A DNA stretch of 64,000 bases from NCBI GenBank assembly GCA_014706295.1, contig JACSVZ010000007.1:4953699-5017698 (forward strand), read 5' to 3'. The translations under genes were made by a program, and so were the position numbers. The stretch comes from Lycocorax pyrrhopterus obiensis (taxonomy: Eukaryota; Chordata; Aves; Passeriformes; Paradisaeidae). Positions within the stretch are counted from its first letter, which is position 1. Each line of letters begins with the position of its first letter. Of the stretch, positions 37,740 through 48,620 are shown one piece after another. The notes beneath the pieces were generated by a model, which saw only the letters and a program-made list of their open reading frames with translations, did not search any database and had not been told where the DNA came from.

Positions 37740-38060
37740 TCTTTTCATATTTAGGAAATGTAATTATGTCTAATTCAAATTACAAGAGACAATAATTACA
37801 CAAAGCCATTTTTTTCTTTATAGTTAATCCTCTGAATATTTTATTTGCCAAGGCATACAATTTTCCAAAAAGAAAACATTAACTTATGTGGCCCGTATGG
37901 AATTTATTTAATTATATGATAATCCAATATAGTTCCCTGCAATTTATTATGTTAATGAGTTAGATTATGTGTGAAACATTTTGTAATGAGCCCATTCCTT
38001 TTCTTTATATGACTTTTTTTTAAAAAAAATTTCTTTCTAATGAACCATTTTTCTGCATTT
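37740..38060. promoter_or_regulatory. Candidate conserved non-coding element, AT-rich, homeodomain cores
   Basis: This stretch is unusually rich in TAAT cores and contains two TAATCC motifs (37825-37830 and 37920-37925, the latter running into CCAAT), the type bound by OTX/PITX-class homeodomains. It has no repeat signature and very few CpG. Deserts beside developmental genes in the RCN1-WT1 neighbourhood are known to hold enhancers, but that this one is conserved is inference. Confidence 0.25.
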
Positions 38061-38274
38061 ATAAAAGGTATCTGGGCTTTGTAATTTAAGCAATGTGTTA
38101 CAGTTTATATCAGTGTAGACTTACTAAAGATTTTGAGAACCATAGACTGTATTTTGTGAGACTGCAATATTCTTACTATAACCAAACACAATAATTGGAG
38201 AATATTGTGTATTTGATATTATAACTGAATCCTGTACTACTTTGGCAGTAAGTGCAATATTATTGATTGCAAAT

Positions 38275-38317
38275 GGAGGAGGGAAAAGAAAAAAGAAAAA
38301 AGAAAAAAAGGAAAAGA
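38275..38317 (+). repeat. Homopurine tract, 43 bases
   Basis: An uninterrupted run of A and G built from AAAAAG units, for example GAAAAAAGAAAAAAG. It could form triplex DNA with its pyrimidine strand. Otherwise an ordinary A-rich simple repeat. Confidence 0.85.
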
Positions 38318-38854
38318 CCTCCAATAATTCTTCAACCAGGAGGGCAGAAGAGGATTAAAAGAAAGCCTTTAATAGTCAGCATGTGCAAATCTCTTTTGGA
38401 AATGAGCCAACAAATTAGATCAAAATGGATTTTTGCAAGAAAGCAAGTTACTGTTTGTTTTGTGCAAGTTAACTGCAAGTTACTACTACTGTGTGAACAG
38501 AAAAACAGATCATTAAATACAAAAAACTCTTCCATGACATCTTCTTAAGAATGTTTTCCAACAGTCCTGAGGTACTGTCTCCCTTGAAATTTCATTTTAT
38601 ATGTGCAATTTCCCTTTGCTTTCTAAAACGAGGAATGCACCTCACTTCCTTGCCCGAGTTTGCAACAGAAAAAGGTGAGCACCTTTAGGTTTGTGCCAGC
38701 ACAGCCTTGTGTCAAGGCTGGAAACATTTCCAGAACCATGATAGAACTCCTCATACATTCTTCATTTAGCTGGGAATTTGTGTCTGATTCTTTAATCTCC
38801 AAATACACCCTGCAGGAAGTGTACCTGATAGAGTAATGTGAGATAAAGCCCTGA

Positions 38855-39715
38855 AGGGAAGAAGGGCCCAAGAAAGTTGGTTGATCTTCAAGGATGATCT
38901 CCTCCAAGCTCAGGAGTGATGCATCCCAACACAGTGGAAGTCAGGCAAAAAGGACAAGAGGCCTGTATGGATGAACAAGGAGCTCCTGAGCAAACTCAAA
39001 CACGAAAAGGAAGCCTACAGATGGTGGAAGCAAGGACAGGTAACATATGAAGAAGAGTGATTGTTTGAGCAGCCAGGGATCAGGTGAGAAAAGCCAAAGC
39101 CGTGACAGGATTAAATCTGGATAGGGACGTCAGGACAACAAGAAAAGTTTCTGTAGTAAGTTGGTGATAAAAGGAAGTCTAGAAGAAATGTGACACCTCT
39201 CCAGAAGGAAATGGGAGAGCTGATTACATGGGACAGGGAGAAATCTGAGGTTCTCAACAACTCTTATGCCTTGGTCTTCACTGGCAAATGCTCCAAGCCA
39301 CAGTGCCTAGTTGCAGAAGGCAAAGTGGGGACTGGGAGAATGAAGGACCCCCCACCGTAGGAGTAGGTCAGGTTTGAGACTGTTTGAGGAACCTGAAAGT
39401 GCACAAGTCCATGGGCCCTGATGGGCATTCCTCAGGGACCTGCATTGGGATCAGCACAGGTAACGTCTTTGTCAGCCACCTGGACAGTGGGATGGAGTGC
39501 AACCTCAGCAGGCTTGCTGACAACACCAAGCTGTGTGTGCAGTTGCTGGAGGGAAGGGATGCCATCCAGAGGGGCACTGACAGGCTGGAGAGGCTCAGAA
39601 GAACCTCATGAATTTCAACAAGGCCAAGTTCGAGGCCCTGCACCTGGGTCAGGGCAAACCCAAACATGAGCTGGGTCTTGGGGATATTTCTTGACTGAAG
39701 AAAAATCCAGACCTA
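38855..39715 (+). mobile_element. CR1 LINE fragment of ORF2, plus orientation, with internal deletion
   Basis: Positions 38855-39420 match the stretch of CR1 ORF2 between endonuclease and reverse transcriptase: TGATCTTCAAGGATGATCTC, GGATGAACAAGGAGCTCCTG at 38970-38989, AAGGAAGCCTACAGATGGTG, GCAGCCAGGGATCAGGTGAG, GTGCACAAGTCCATGGGCCC. At about 39420 the sequence jumps to a later part of ORF2: CCTCAGGGACCTGCATTGGG, then GGATGGAGTGCAACCTCAGC, GACAACACCAAGCTGTGTGT, GGGATGCCATCCAGAGGGGC and AATTTCAACAAGGCCAAGTT. The reverse transcriptase part between these blocks is missing and frames are broken, so it is dead. The 3' end is also missing. The piece after the junction codes for the region around the RT thumb in intact elements. 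Confidence 0.92.
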
Positions 39716-41159
39716 GAGGTCATGATAAGATTCATCTTTTACAAATTGTACAGTTGTCTTTAGTCTATATGTGGTAGTAGACAGAAACAAAGTTTTAAAA
39801 GCCTGCTGCTCAATGGTGATGCTCAGCACAGAAAAATCCACAGAGAAATTCAATTTGAATCAACTTCTTTCCTTAGGTCCTTAATGATTCTCCCTATGTG
39901 CCATCTGAAAATATATTAACACTGCAGAATCCTGATGTTGGCCCAAATGTCACCTTTAAGCCAGTTTCCAATTATTATCTTACCATTTATGTTCATTTTC
40001 CCTAAATGGAGCACTGGTATAGCACAATAAATAATTCTGCTGTGGTCACATATATTTCAAAAGCTTGACAGGCCAGACAGCTGCAGAAGTCCTGTATGTA
40101 TTTCAGATGACCTAAACTTTTTGATCAACATATATTGATGTAATAATAATCAGTGGAGGCACAGGAGAAGGCTGTATTCCAAGCAAACTATGCTTGTGTG
40201 GATTTCCTCCAACTGTTATTTCAATTCACATTTGCTTCCATGTATCCATAGTCCTAAAATGCCTTCATACTTTGTGTGACATCTGTTGACTGTTGCTAAC
40301 AAACCGAAAAGGTTCAGAACTACACTACTGTTTACCCCTGAAAGAAGGGTGGAAATATGCTATTTGTCAAAGTAAACGTTGTGCAACTAGTAACAGACAT
40401 TGCACCTCATGCAAATGCCATGAATTTTGGCTGTACTCAATGCTTTGCTGACACTAGGATCACCAAACCTAACAGTAAATCGTTAAAAATTACCAATAGA
40501 ACCCTCAAACCAAAAAACATCCATGAGAAATTTGAGTTGTATTTCATAGTATATAAGCAAAACCCAAGATAATTTCTCTCCAGGCCTGCAAGCAACTGAT
40601 TCCTTAATATTTCATTTTGTGTGTCTTCATACTAAGACAGTACAAACCCAGAAAGGTAATCTTTCCAAGTCTGGTTATTTAGATGTCTTCCTGGGTTAAG
40701 AAATATTGGAAACATAAAGAAATAAAATAACCAACATAGATGATTTAAAATGTTTACAATCTTTCACTTTAAAATTACTCACCTGCTGGCTTCTGAAAGA
40801 CTACTCAATGAAGGAACTCTTCAGTGTGTGTTCCTTTAGCAGATAACCTCGAAGAAAAACGTCACCATAAATTTGCTAGACTGAGAAGGTATGTAGTAGT
40901 CCAACCATGGTTTGTTTTTTCTTTTTTTTAAACAGCAATTTTACAGAATAAACATCCTGAATGTTCCTGTATAGCAAGCAGATTGTATTTCATTGTCCCT
41001 TGGATCACTCTGGGGCACTAGCCAGTAAGAGGAGGGAAGAGTGTTTAAAGCATCACCATCACTTTCTCAGAGGTCTCCCACAAGGATGCTCCCTAGCAGG
41101 TCACAGCTGAGAGCACGCCATGGACTAGGAGTTTAGTTCTCAGTACACATTCTTAGAAT
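39716..41159. other. Intergenic spacer, no gene recognised
   Basis: AT-rich with short open frames; no RNA gene or exon recognised. Confidence 0.5.
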
Positions 41160-41216
41160 AGCATTAAAGGCTCTCTGACAGAGAGCCTTTAAAGCACCTT
41201 ATCTTGCTTTAATGCT
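41160..41216 (+). repeat. 29-bp perfect odd palindrome nested in a wider inverted repeat
   Basis: TTAAAGGCTCTCTG (41164-41177), one central A, then CAGAGAGCCTTTAA (41179-41192) are exact reverse complements. In addition AGCATTAAAG (41160-41169) is the reverse complement of CTTTAATGCT (41207-41216), so two alternative foldings compete. The sequence could extrude as a cruciform. No element family is recognised. Confidence 0.92.
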
Positions 41217-42169
41217 CATTAGAGAGGAATTAAGTAGGACTGATACACTCACAATGAAGTTTACATGAATGGTTCAAGAATGTCTGTTAAATTCCAATTA
41301 TTTTTTCAGAGAGGAAAGTAGTGACCAAATATAGATCATATAAAACATATTCAGTTCCCACCACTAAATACCTCAACTTGTACCTCACAACTTCCCTCAA
41401 CGCTTTCTCATGACCTAACAACAAACAACTTCTCTGTGGCCTGTACTTTATTTCCTATTTCCCCATCAGCACAGTGTGCACCATCAGAGCAGGGAATTAG
41501 TCTATGTCATGCTATGACTGGCAGGAGTCGAAACATTCCAGATCAGTTCTTGACAAGTCTTTCCTGAAAAAAAACCCAAAAAACTCTGTGCACCAAGTCA
41601 TGGGGTTCCTCAATTCTTAACTCCAAGCCTTTCAATACTGCAATAGTTTTAATTTAAATGATTGGTGATGAACAAATATTCTTTCCACGTGTATTGTACA
41701 CTTCAACACACGACTGACAGTTTTAAAAACTCACGCATTAAAATAATTGTCTAGCTATGTATTTAAACAATTAAGTCATTATTAATTCAGTAAATGCCAT
41801 AATAGGCTTTTAGAAATTACAAAAGAATCCTTTCCCATGACATACATCGATATGATATTTGTCTAACTAGGTGATCTGCTTATTATTCACTAATTTAATT
41901 CTTACTTGAATTATGTAGCAACAAAATGCATAAAGGAACAAAGTTATTCTCTGTAATTATTTGACAGGATAAGTTTCAAAATCCTAACATGCCAAACTAA
42001 CTAAAAACACCTTAGTGCCACCACAGGACCTCCCAACCCTCTTGGCACCACAGGGTTAATCTCACACGTTTAATATCCTACCTCAAACAAGAGTAATTGT
42101 AGCAAGAACCAAGGTCTTATGGTAGCTTTAGTAAGACCATGCTACTTCTTCAGAACACAACAGTAAAAA
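41217..42169. other. Intergenic spacer, no gene recognised
   Basis: AT-rich. The part from about 41640 to 41960 is dense in TAAT/ATTA cores and lacks repeats, similar in texture to the candidate element at 37.8 kb. No gene was recognised. Confidence 0.45.
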
Positions 42170-42620
42170 AGCCATGCAAATGGAGATGAATGGAGCGCAA
42201 GCCACCGAGGTAATTAAAAATGTATTTTCCATCTCCTAGTAATTGAATTGTGTACAAGCTGCAAGTTAATGAGGTCATCTACCCTCGAGTACTGACAGGA
42301 AAGCAGGAATAATTATCTTTCAATTTTTTCTTATGTAGCAATTAATTTTAACCATTCGCCTACACCCCACTTCCAGTTTCCTCATTCCAGTCAGTCAAAG
42401 TCACGGCTAAGCCGAATTGACAAGCAATTGATATGGTGGCGGCACGGAGCCGCCGAGGCGGGCAAGGTAATCAAGGGGCTGCAGCTGTTGAGGGCTAAGC
42501 GCTTCCAGGTGAATGTCACCTGAGATTTTGCATTCTGCCACTTGGAGGACTTGGGACACACAGTAGTGCCTGACAGCACATCTGGTGCCAGGTGGGCAGG
42601 GAGGGGACATCGCTGACTCG
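42170..42620. promoter_or_regulatory. Candidate regulatory element: homeodomain-rich half plus GC-rich half with paired E-boxes
   Basis: The left half (42170-42360) has GGTAATTAAAAATG, AGTAATTGAATTG and TTAATGAGGTCA, joining homeodomain cores to a nuclear-receptor half site. The right half (42425-42620) is GC-rich: a short hairpin GGCGGC-ACGGA-GCCGCC at 42438-42454, a CAGCTG E-box near 42483, and a palindromic pair of CAGGTG E-boxes (CAGGTGA at 42506-42512 and TCACCTG at 42516-42522) of the type bound by ZEB/SNAI or bHLH proteins. No exon is recognised in it. Conservation cannot be tested here. Confidence 0.3.
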
Positions 42621-45600
42621 GGAAGGGAACAGAAGGATGGACAAGGATTGATGAATGGACAAGACTAGAAACAAAAATGTCTTTTTTGTTGTTGTTTTTC
42701 TTTCTGGGGTTTTTTTTTTTTGGGTTCATCTACTGTCATTGAGTATTGCAAACTACAGCTGTATTTAAAAAAAAACTGTAATGTCTTGGCTTGTATCTCA
42801 AAACACAAACACCAATTAGACTCCAACCCTTATGATGCCTCCTGTAACTATCTGACATGGACTTTCAGCAGCTCTACACCTAAAAGGAAAGAAACATGTG
42901 CCAAATCAAATCTGTGAGAGCAGGACACGAAGAGGAGTTTGGCACTTTGACCTGTGGACCAAAGCCTCTCAAGCTCTGTGCAGATGTCCACATTTATAAT
43001 TGAGCTGGCAATCTCTGTCCTCCCTTTGGCCTGCACTATCTTTCAACAGCTAAAATGAGCAGTTCTATTCACAAAAAAGCAGGCAACTCCACCAATGTAA
43101 CAAATGGACTTAAACATTTCACTAAAAGGGTCAAGATCAAAGGAAAGACGCTTAAGAGTTTGGTTATTAATCCAACTCCTACTTTTCCTCCCTCAGAGGA
43201 GACTATGAATGTTGTTAGCACATTTCTTGCTAAATGCCATGCACAGGATGGCCATCTGAGCCCATACCAAAATGACAACATATCCCCCTGTGTCAGTGCA
43301 CATCGACTTGTCCCAGCTGCACTCAAGTTAAACATCTTCTACAATTACTAATTTTTGGCTCACAGTTTTAGAAAGAAACCCTTTCCCAACAGCAAAAATT
43401 CTAACTCAGATATCTTAAATTGTGAATTATGACAACGATCGGGTCTTACCTGCCTGAGCAGAGCAGCAAACCTGCCTGCCAAGTAGAAGTTTTTCACATT
43501 TGCAAGATGTATTAAAATGTCTTTCCTACATGCACTACTAGAACTGGAGAGAAACCCATAAAAACAGTAGAAATTATTCTCTGTCAGCAGTGGTGTAAAG
43601 AGAGAAGAGATCTTGGACTTTTGCCATGGACTCCAAGTCCACAATCCATCTGCCTCCTCCTAACACACTTACGAGCCAATTCAAGGGGTTGTTCTGAAGT
43701 TGATTCTACTCATTTCAGAAGTTTCCAAAAAATGTGTTTCCTTTTAGATGAGCATAATTATCAAAGTAAAGCTCAGTAGAGAAGATGCCAGAAGTTAGTC
43801 CCTGGTGTTTTACCTCATTAGAAATGCAAACTATGGTTACTGTGTGGGTGAAAGCAGGCAACACCTGGAAAAGTGGTACACATAAAGGTCACCTCAGCTT
43901 CAGTACAAAATTAGCATCAGGAATGAAATCAAAGGCAAGCAAATGCCAACATGTACACACTGGAGGGAAAAGGAGTCGTCACTTTCTTTTGAGCACATAA
44001 AGAATATAACAACACATGACAGTGCAGTAATACAGTAATAGCAGTAATTTCTATACATTTATTTTATCACCTAACTTACTATGTACTTTGCAAGAGAGTT
44101 TTCTACTCTTCTTCCTATTGATGCTGCTTTTTACAAACTAAAAGCTGTCAAGGTAAATATAAATAGACCAGAAAGTGGAAAATAAGTTTGTTTCTCCTGA
44201 AATGAAGATCAGTTTTTGCTTTGAGCAGGAGACTTCATGATCTCAATTTCTCATGTCATAGGAAGATGCCTGATGCAACTCTGTAGCATATGCATAGAGC
44301 AGCCCCTTCACAAATATCAGCAAAAGGAGTTCTTACCAGAAAAATTGATGCCTTTTGCATTGTTCTTGAATGCTGAGAAGCACTCAAGAGACTAGAAATT
44401 AAATGGGTATCTACTCTGAGCAATCACAAATGAAAACAAGAGCACTGACTCACGTTTTGTCACACAGAAATGAATATTCTTGGGTAATCGCAAAACAAAA
44501 CCCAAAACATGTGCTCAAAATTTAAACAACAAATAAATAAAAAACAAACAAGGCCAAAATCAGGACAAAACAAAATTCAGATTTTCCTCCAAAGTCCCCA
44601 TAGTTTAACTAAGAGAAGGTAAGTGCAAACCTGGGACAGTTGTGAATACTGGTGACAAGTCCAGATGAACAGCAATCAGTTACAGTGTTACAGAGGAAAG
44701 CACACCCACAAAGCTACTGTTCATCACTCATAATTAAACTCATTTGAAAACACTACACACACGGACATGATGGAAAGACATGAGTTGTACTACAAAGACA
44801 AAATCATTCTCAGTGGTTAGTTAAGTGTTGTCAGTCAATCCTAACCATTTCACAGCCAGCTCTCCCTCTGTAATGGCAGATTAAACTTGGCAGAATTGAT
44901 GGAGCGTAATAAACTCCATGTAGCTACCATTCCTCCTATTTTTGCAAAGCTAGAGCATGTTCATCCCTTTAGGTTTACTCCAGAAAGCCCAGATTAAACA
45001 AGAAGATCAGTTTCCATGTCCTCTGGAGGTTCTGCATTAGAAGGAGAAGTTCAAATACACGCGCACGAAGCGAGGAACTTGCTTGATCCTCTCTCCTGCC
45101 TCTGAGGTGCAGAAGGACAGGGGAACGAAGCACTGCCTCAAACAGTGCCAGGGACCAAAGAGCAAAGACAAGGCTTCAATAGAAGGTCAATATTATGTGG
45201 CTTCTTTTCTGAACACAGACAAGGTTTGCTGGGCCAGATAAATGGTCTCTCCTGGGAAGCATCCTGTCTCACAAAGGAAACAGGAGATGCTCCCTCATAA
45301 GAGAAGGTAACCTTGACCATTTTCTGTGGTTTGTTTTCCTTGCATCTCCCAGCATCCAAAAGTGTTGTCTTGGCATATTTCTAAGGCACAACCCTACTTA
45401 ATCCTCTCAGTATCTGTTTACAAACCTGTTGCCCATCGATTTGACTACTCCCTCTTTGAACCTGCAGATACCATCTCTCTGCAACTTTCTGTGGCAATTG
45501 ATTTTAGAGTTTTGCTATCCACTGTGTTAATACTTTCTCTGCATGCTTGTCTTCTGATTTGTTTAAAATTCTCATATTATGCCAACAAAGTGTCTCTTTC

Positions 45601-47273
45601 CCTGATCTTCTGTCATGAACAGAGTAGAAACACGAGGTAGTTACTCCTGAAGCTCGGTATGAATCACAGAAGGACTTCAAAAGGAGAGAGAGAAGAAAGA
45701 AAAAAAAAAGGAAAAAAAAGAATAATTCTTGCCACCAGAAGCAAGCATCTTGCCCTATTAGTAAAAACATTTTAGCTGAAATCCAAGATGATAAAATTTC
45801 CTTACATTCAGGGATTTTAAATAACCCATATTTACCACAAACTTATTTAGCACTCATGATAACCTGAGTTATATGACATGAAAATGACATGACATTTAAA
45901 AAATAAGAAAGAAGAAAAAAACACATTTAGAGTAGGTTTTAATGAATCGAAGGTAAATTGTAACGATGCAAAAATGGACAGTTTTTTGGAGTTTTTTAAT
46001 ACTTTGTATTGTCAATTTTTTTTCACATATTAGTATCAGATCTATATATCCTATGTATATACATGTTGTATCTCCACATTAAACTGCTTTGGGGATGTTT
46101 CTCTTTTTTGTTACAACTACTTTTTGCAACACACTTCTATGTGAATTTTATATGTCCAATTGCTGTAAACACAAGTCTTCAAATTTGGATTAATCCCCTT
46201 TTCTACCCCTCTGCAACGTAGATCTTGTGAAGACGGACATATGAATCATCCCCCTTTAGCTCCAAAAGAAAAAGCCTTTCTTGAATCAAACCAGGGTTAG
46301 TTGCTACTTGGGTTAACCTTTTTAAAATGGAAGCACCCCTACCTTAACATACATCAGAGTGCATAACAGTGTTACCTGGCTGCCAAAAACCTCTATGATC
46401 AGGAGAATTCATGCAGCAAATGCAACTCAAAAAAACAGGTTAAACAGTTTCTCTTTAAAAATTAGAAGCCTAAAACTTACATACTGTTCTGAAATAAAGC
46501 ACAGCCAGACTACAAAGCAAGAAATAACATAAAGTGCTTTAGTCTAGAAATGCATATGGAGTAATGTGGTTGGTTTCTTCACACTCAAAAGCTTGTAGCA
46601 CGTGAATTGAAATCACTGCTTGGATGCTGAAGAATAAAGGAATTCATGTTCCCACCACCTTGCAGCAAGACACATTGCCACAGACACTTTGGAATAATTA
46701 CACCTTGATACAATTTTGTTTAAATACAACCTGTTCTTTTCAATAATGATCTGCACAGGAAAGCTGATATGATTTAATCCTATAGAAAAGGCATCAACAC
46801 AAGCCATCATAAACACTGACATAAGACAAATCCAAAGTTCAATTTTGCTTAAATTTGATAACCAAAGTGCCACTTTGAAAGGTAGAACTTCTCATATACC
46901 CATCCCAGGCTCTTTTTAAGTGCAACTAATTTTGATATAGCATAGGTTTCACACTGTGAACTGAGAAAATTGCTCACCATCCCTATTTGTCTGTACCACG
47001 TTCCTTACAAGATATTCTTCCTATTATTTTGAGAACAGTAAAAGAAGCAACCTGACAGAACCTATTCATTTCATTACCTTCTCTTAGGGGAATATCTAAG
47101 AGCCCCAGACCTGTTTACAAATATGCATCCCTAAACTGACAGAATGTAAAAGAATATGGTCCCAATCCAGAGGCATGTCCAAGCTAAGCTTTAAAATTCA
47201 ACTTGGAGTTTTCCATTTACAGTATTTAATTTCTGATAATTATGGCTAACAACTTTTAACTTGACACAGGTTA
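42621..47273. other. Intergenic spacer, no gene recognised
   Basis: AT-rich sequence with short open frames on both strands. It includes a 12-base T-run at 42710-42721 after GTTGTTGTTTTTC, and a purine-rich tract around 45685-45722. A slightly GC-richer patch at 45055-45310 shows no exon signature. Nothing else was recognised. Confidence 0.5.
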
Positions 47274-48090
47274 AATCACAGAATCACAGAATTGTCAAGG
47301 TTGGAAGTGACCTCTGGAGACCATCCAGTCCAACTCATCTGCTAAGGCAAGGTCATCTCAAGCAGGTTACTCAGGTGGGTTCTGAATGTCTCCAGAGAGG
47401 GAAACTCCATGACCTCCCTGGGCCACCTGTTCCAGTGCTCTGCCACCCTTCACGTGAAGAAGTTCTTCCTTATGTTGAGGTGGAACTTCTTGTGTTTTAG
47501 TTTATGGCCATTGCTCCTCTTCGTGTCACTGGGCACCACCAGCAAGAGTCTGGCACCATCCTCTTGTCACCTGCCTTTGAGATGTTCGCATGCATTGACG
47601 ACATGCCCTCTCAGTCTTCTCTTCTCCAGACTGAACAGGCCTGGCTCCTGTAGTCTCTCCCCTTAAGAGAGATGCTCCAGACCCCCTCACCATCTTTGTG
47701 CCTGGATGGATGGACCCACTGGACCCTCTCCAGCAGCTCCTTGTCTTCCTTGAACTGGGGAGACCAGAATTGAACACAACACTCCAGATGTGGCCTCACT
47801 AGGGCTCAGTAGAGGGGGGTGGATCAGCTCCCTCGACCTGCTGGACGCACTCTTCCCGATGCACCCCAGGATACCATTGGCCCTCCTGACTGCAGGGATG
47901 CACTGCTGGCTCATGGTCCACCTGTCATCCACCAAAACCCACAGGTCCTTCTCAGCAGAGCTGCTCTCCAGCAGGTCAGCCACCAACCCATCCTGGTGCT
48001 TGGAGTAATTCCTCCCCAGGTGCACGACCCCACACTTGGCCTTGCTGAACCTCTTTAGGTTTCTCTCTGTCCAACTCTCCAGCCTATAAA
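47274..48090 (-). mobile_element. CR1 LINE fragment, 3' end, minus orientation
   Basis: On the plus strand it opens with the reverse complement of the CR1 tail: AATCACAGAATCACAGAATT, then GGTTGGAAGTGACCTCTGGA and CATCCAGTCCAACTCATCTG. Further in come CCTGTTCCAGTGCTCTGCCA, GAAGAAGTTCTTCCTTATGT, CTCCAGACTGAACAGGCCTG, TCCTTGAACTGGGGAGACCA, CACTCCAGATGTGGCCTCAC and CCCAGGTGCACGACCCCACA. The order and tandem ATCACAGA tail identify CR1 running right to left. About 820 bases are kept, one of the two longest CR1 pieces in the window (with 38.9-39.7 kb). It holds the end of ORF2 and the 3'UTR; short open frames inside it on either strand are shadows of the element. Confidence 0.95.
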
Positions 48091-48510
48091 TAAATCCTGC
48101 ATAAACATTTTCTTGTGAAGAGTTCCAGACATATCAACACAGTTGAAAGGCTAAATGCATCTCCTATAAGTGCTTAGAGGACATAACTTTTTTTTTAAAT
48201 GCTAAAATATGTTATTACATAAACTTACGCACTCATGAAAGATTTTAGGCTGCACCATTAAATACTTCTGCTTTTCTAAATATCCCATCTACCCAACTGT
48301 TGCTTATCAATCATCCATTTAATTATTGTACTCTGTTGCTTGATCTGGCTTCACCACCTTGTGATAAATTGTGCTCGGGTATACTGCACACCCTGTTCCA
48401 GGCACTATTTTTCCTGCCCTCTCCAACGGTCACACAGGGCATCCACATGAAATATATTTGTACAAGAAATTTCACACAAATAGGGAAATAATTGATTGTT
48501 TCTTTGGGGG
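48091..48510. other. Intergenic spacer, no gene recognised
   Basis: AT-rich except for 48350-48450. The latter part runs into an 18-base poly(A) and might be a retroposed piece, but I cannot identify a source. Confidence 0.4.
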
Positions 48511-48528
48511 AAAAAAAAAAAAAAAAAA
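48511..48528 (+). repeat. Poly(A) tract, 18 bases
   Basis: Eighteen consecutive A after TCTTTGGGGG. It is the longest A-run in the window and could be a retroposon tail. No target duplication is visible to me. Confidence 0.8.
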
Positions 48529-48582
48529 GGCTGAGATCTTAAAAGAACTCTGACCCTATCCAGTAAACAGGATATCAACTTA

Positions 48583-48620
48583 CCACGCGAACTCACGTGT
48601 ATCGAGGGTCCGCGGCAGTC
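48583..48620. other. Local CpG cluster with a CACGTG E-box
   Basis: Six CpG occur within about 35 bases (CCACGCGAACTCACGTGTAT then CGAGGGTCCGCGG), including the palindromic E-box CACGTG at 48594-48599. The flanks are CpG-poor. It may be part of a younger inserted element, whose CpG have not yet decayed, or a small regulatory site. Not assigned. Confidence 0.4.

Noticed and set aside
47261..48058. Several open frames on both strands near 47.3-48.0 kb
   Set aside because: All lie within the reverse-oriented CR1 fragment and are shadows of it.
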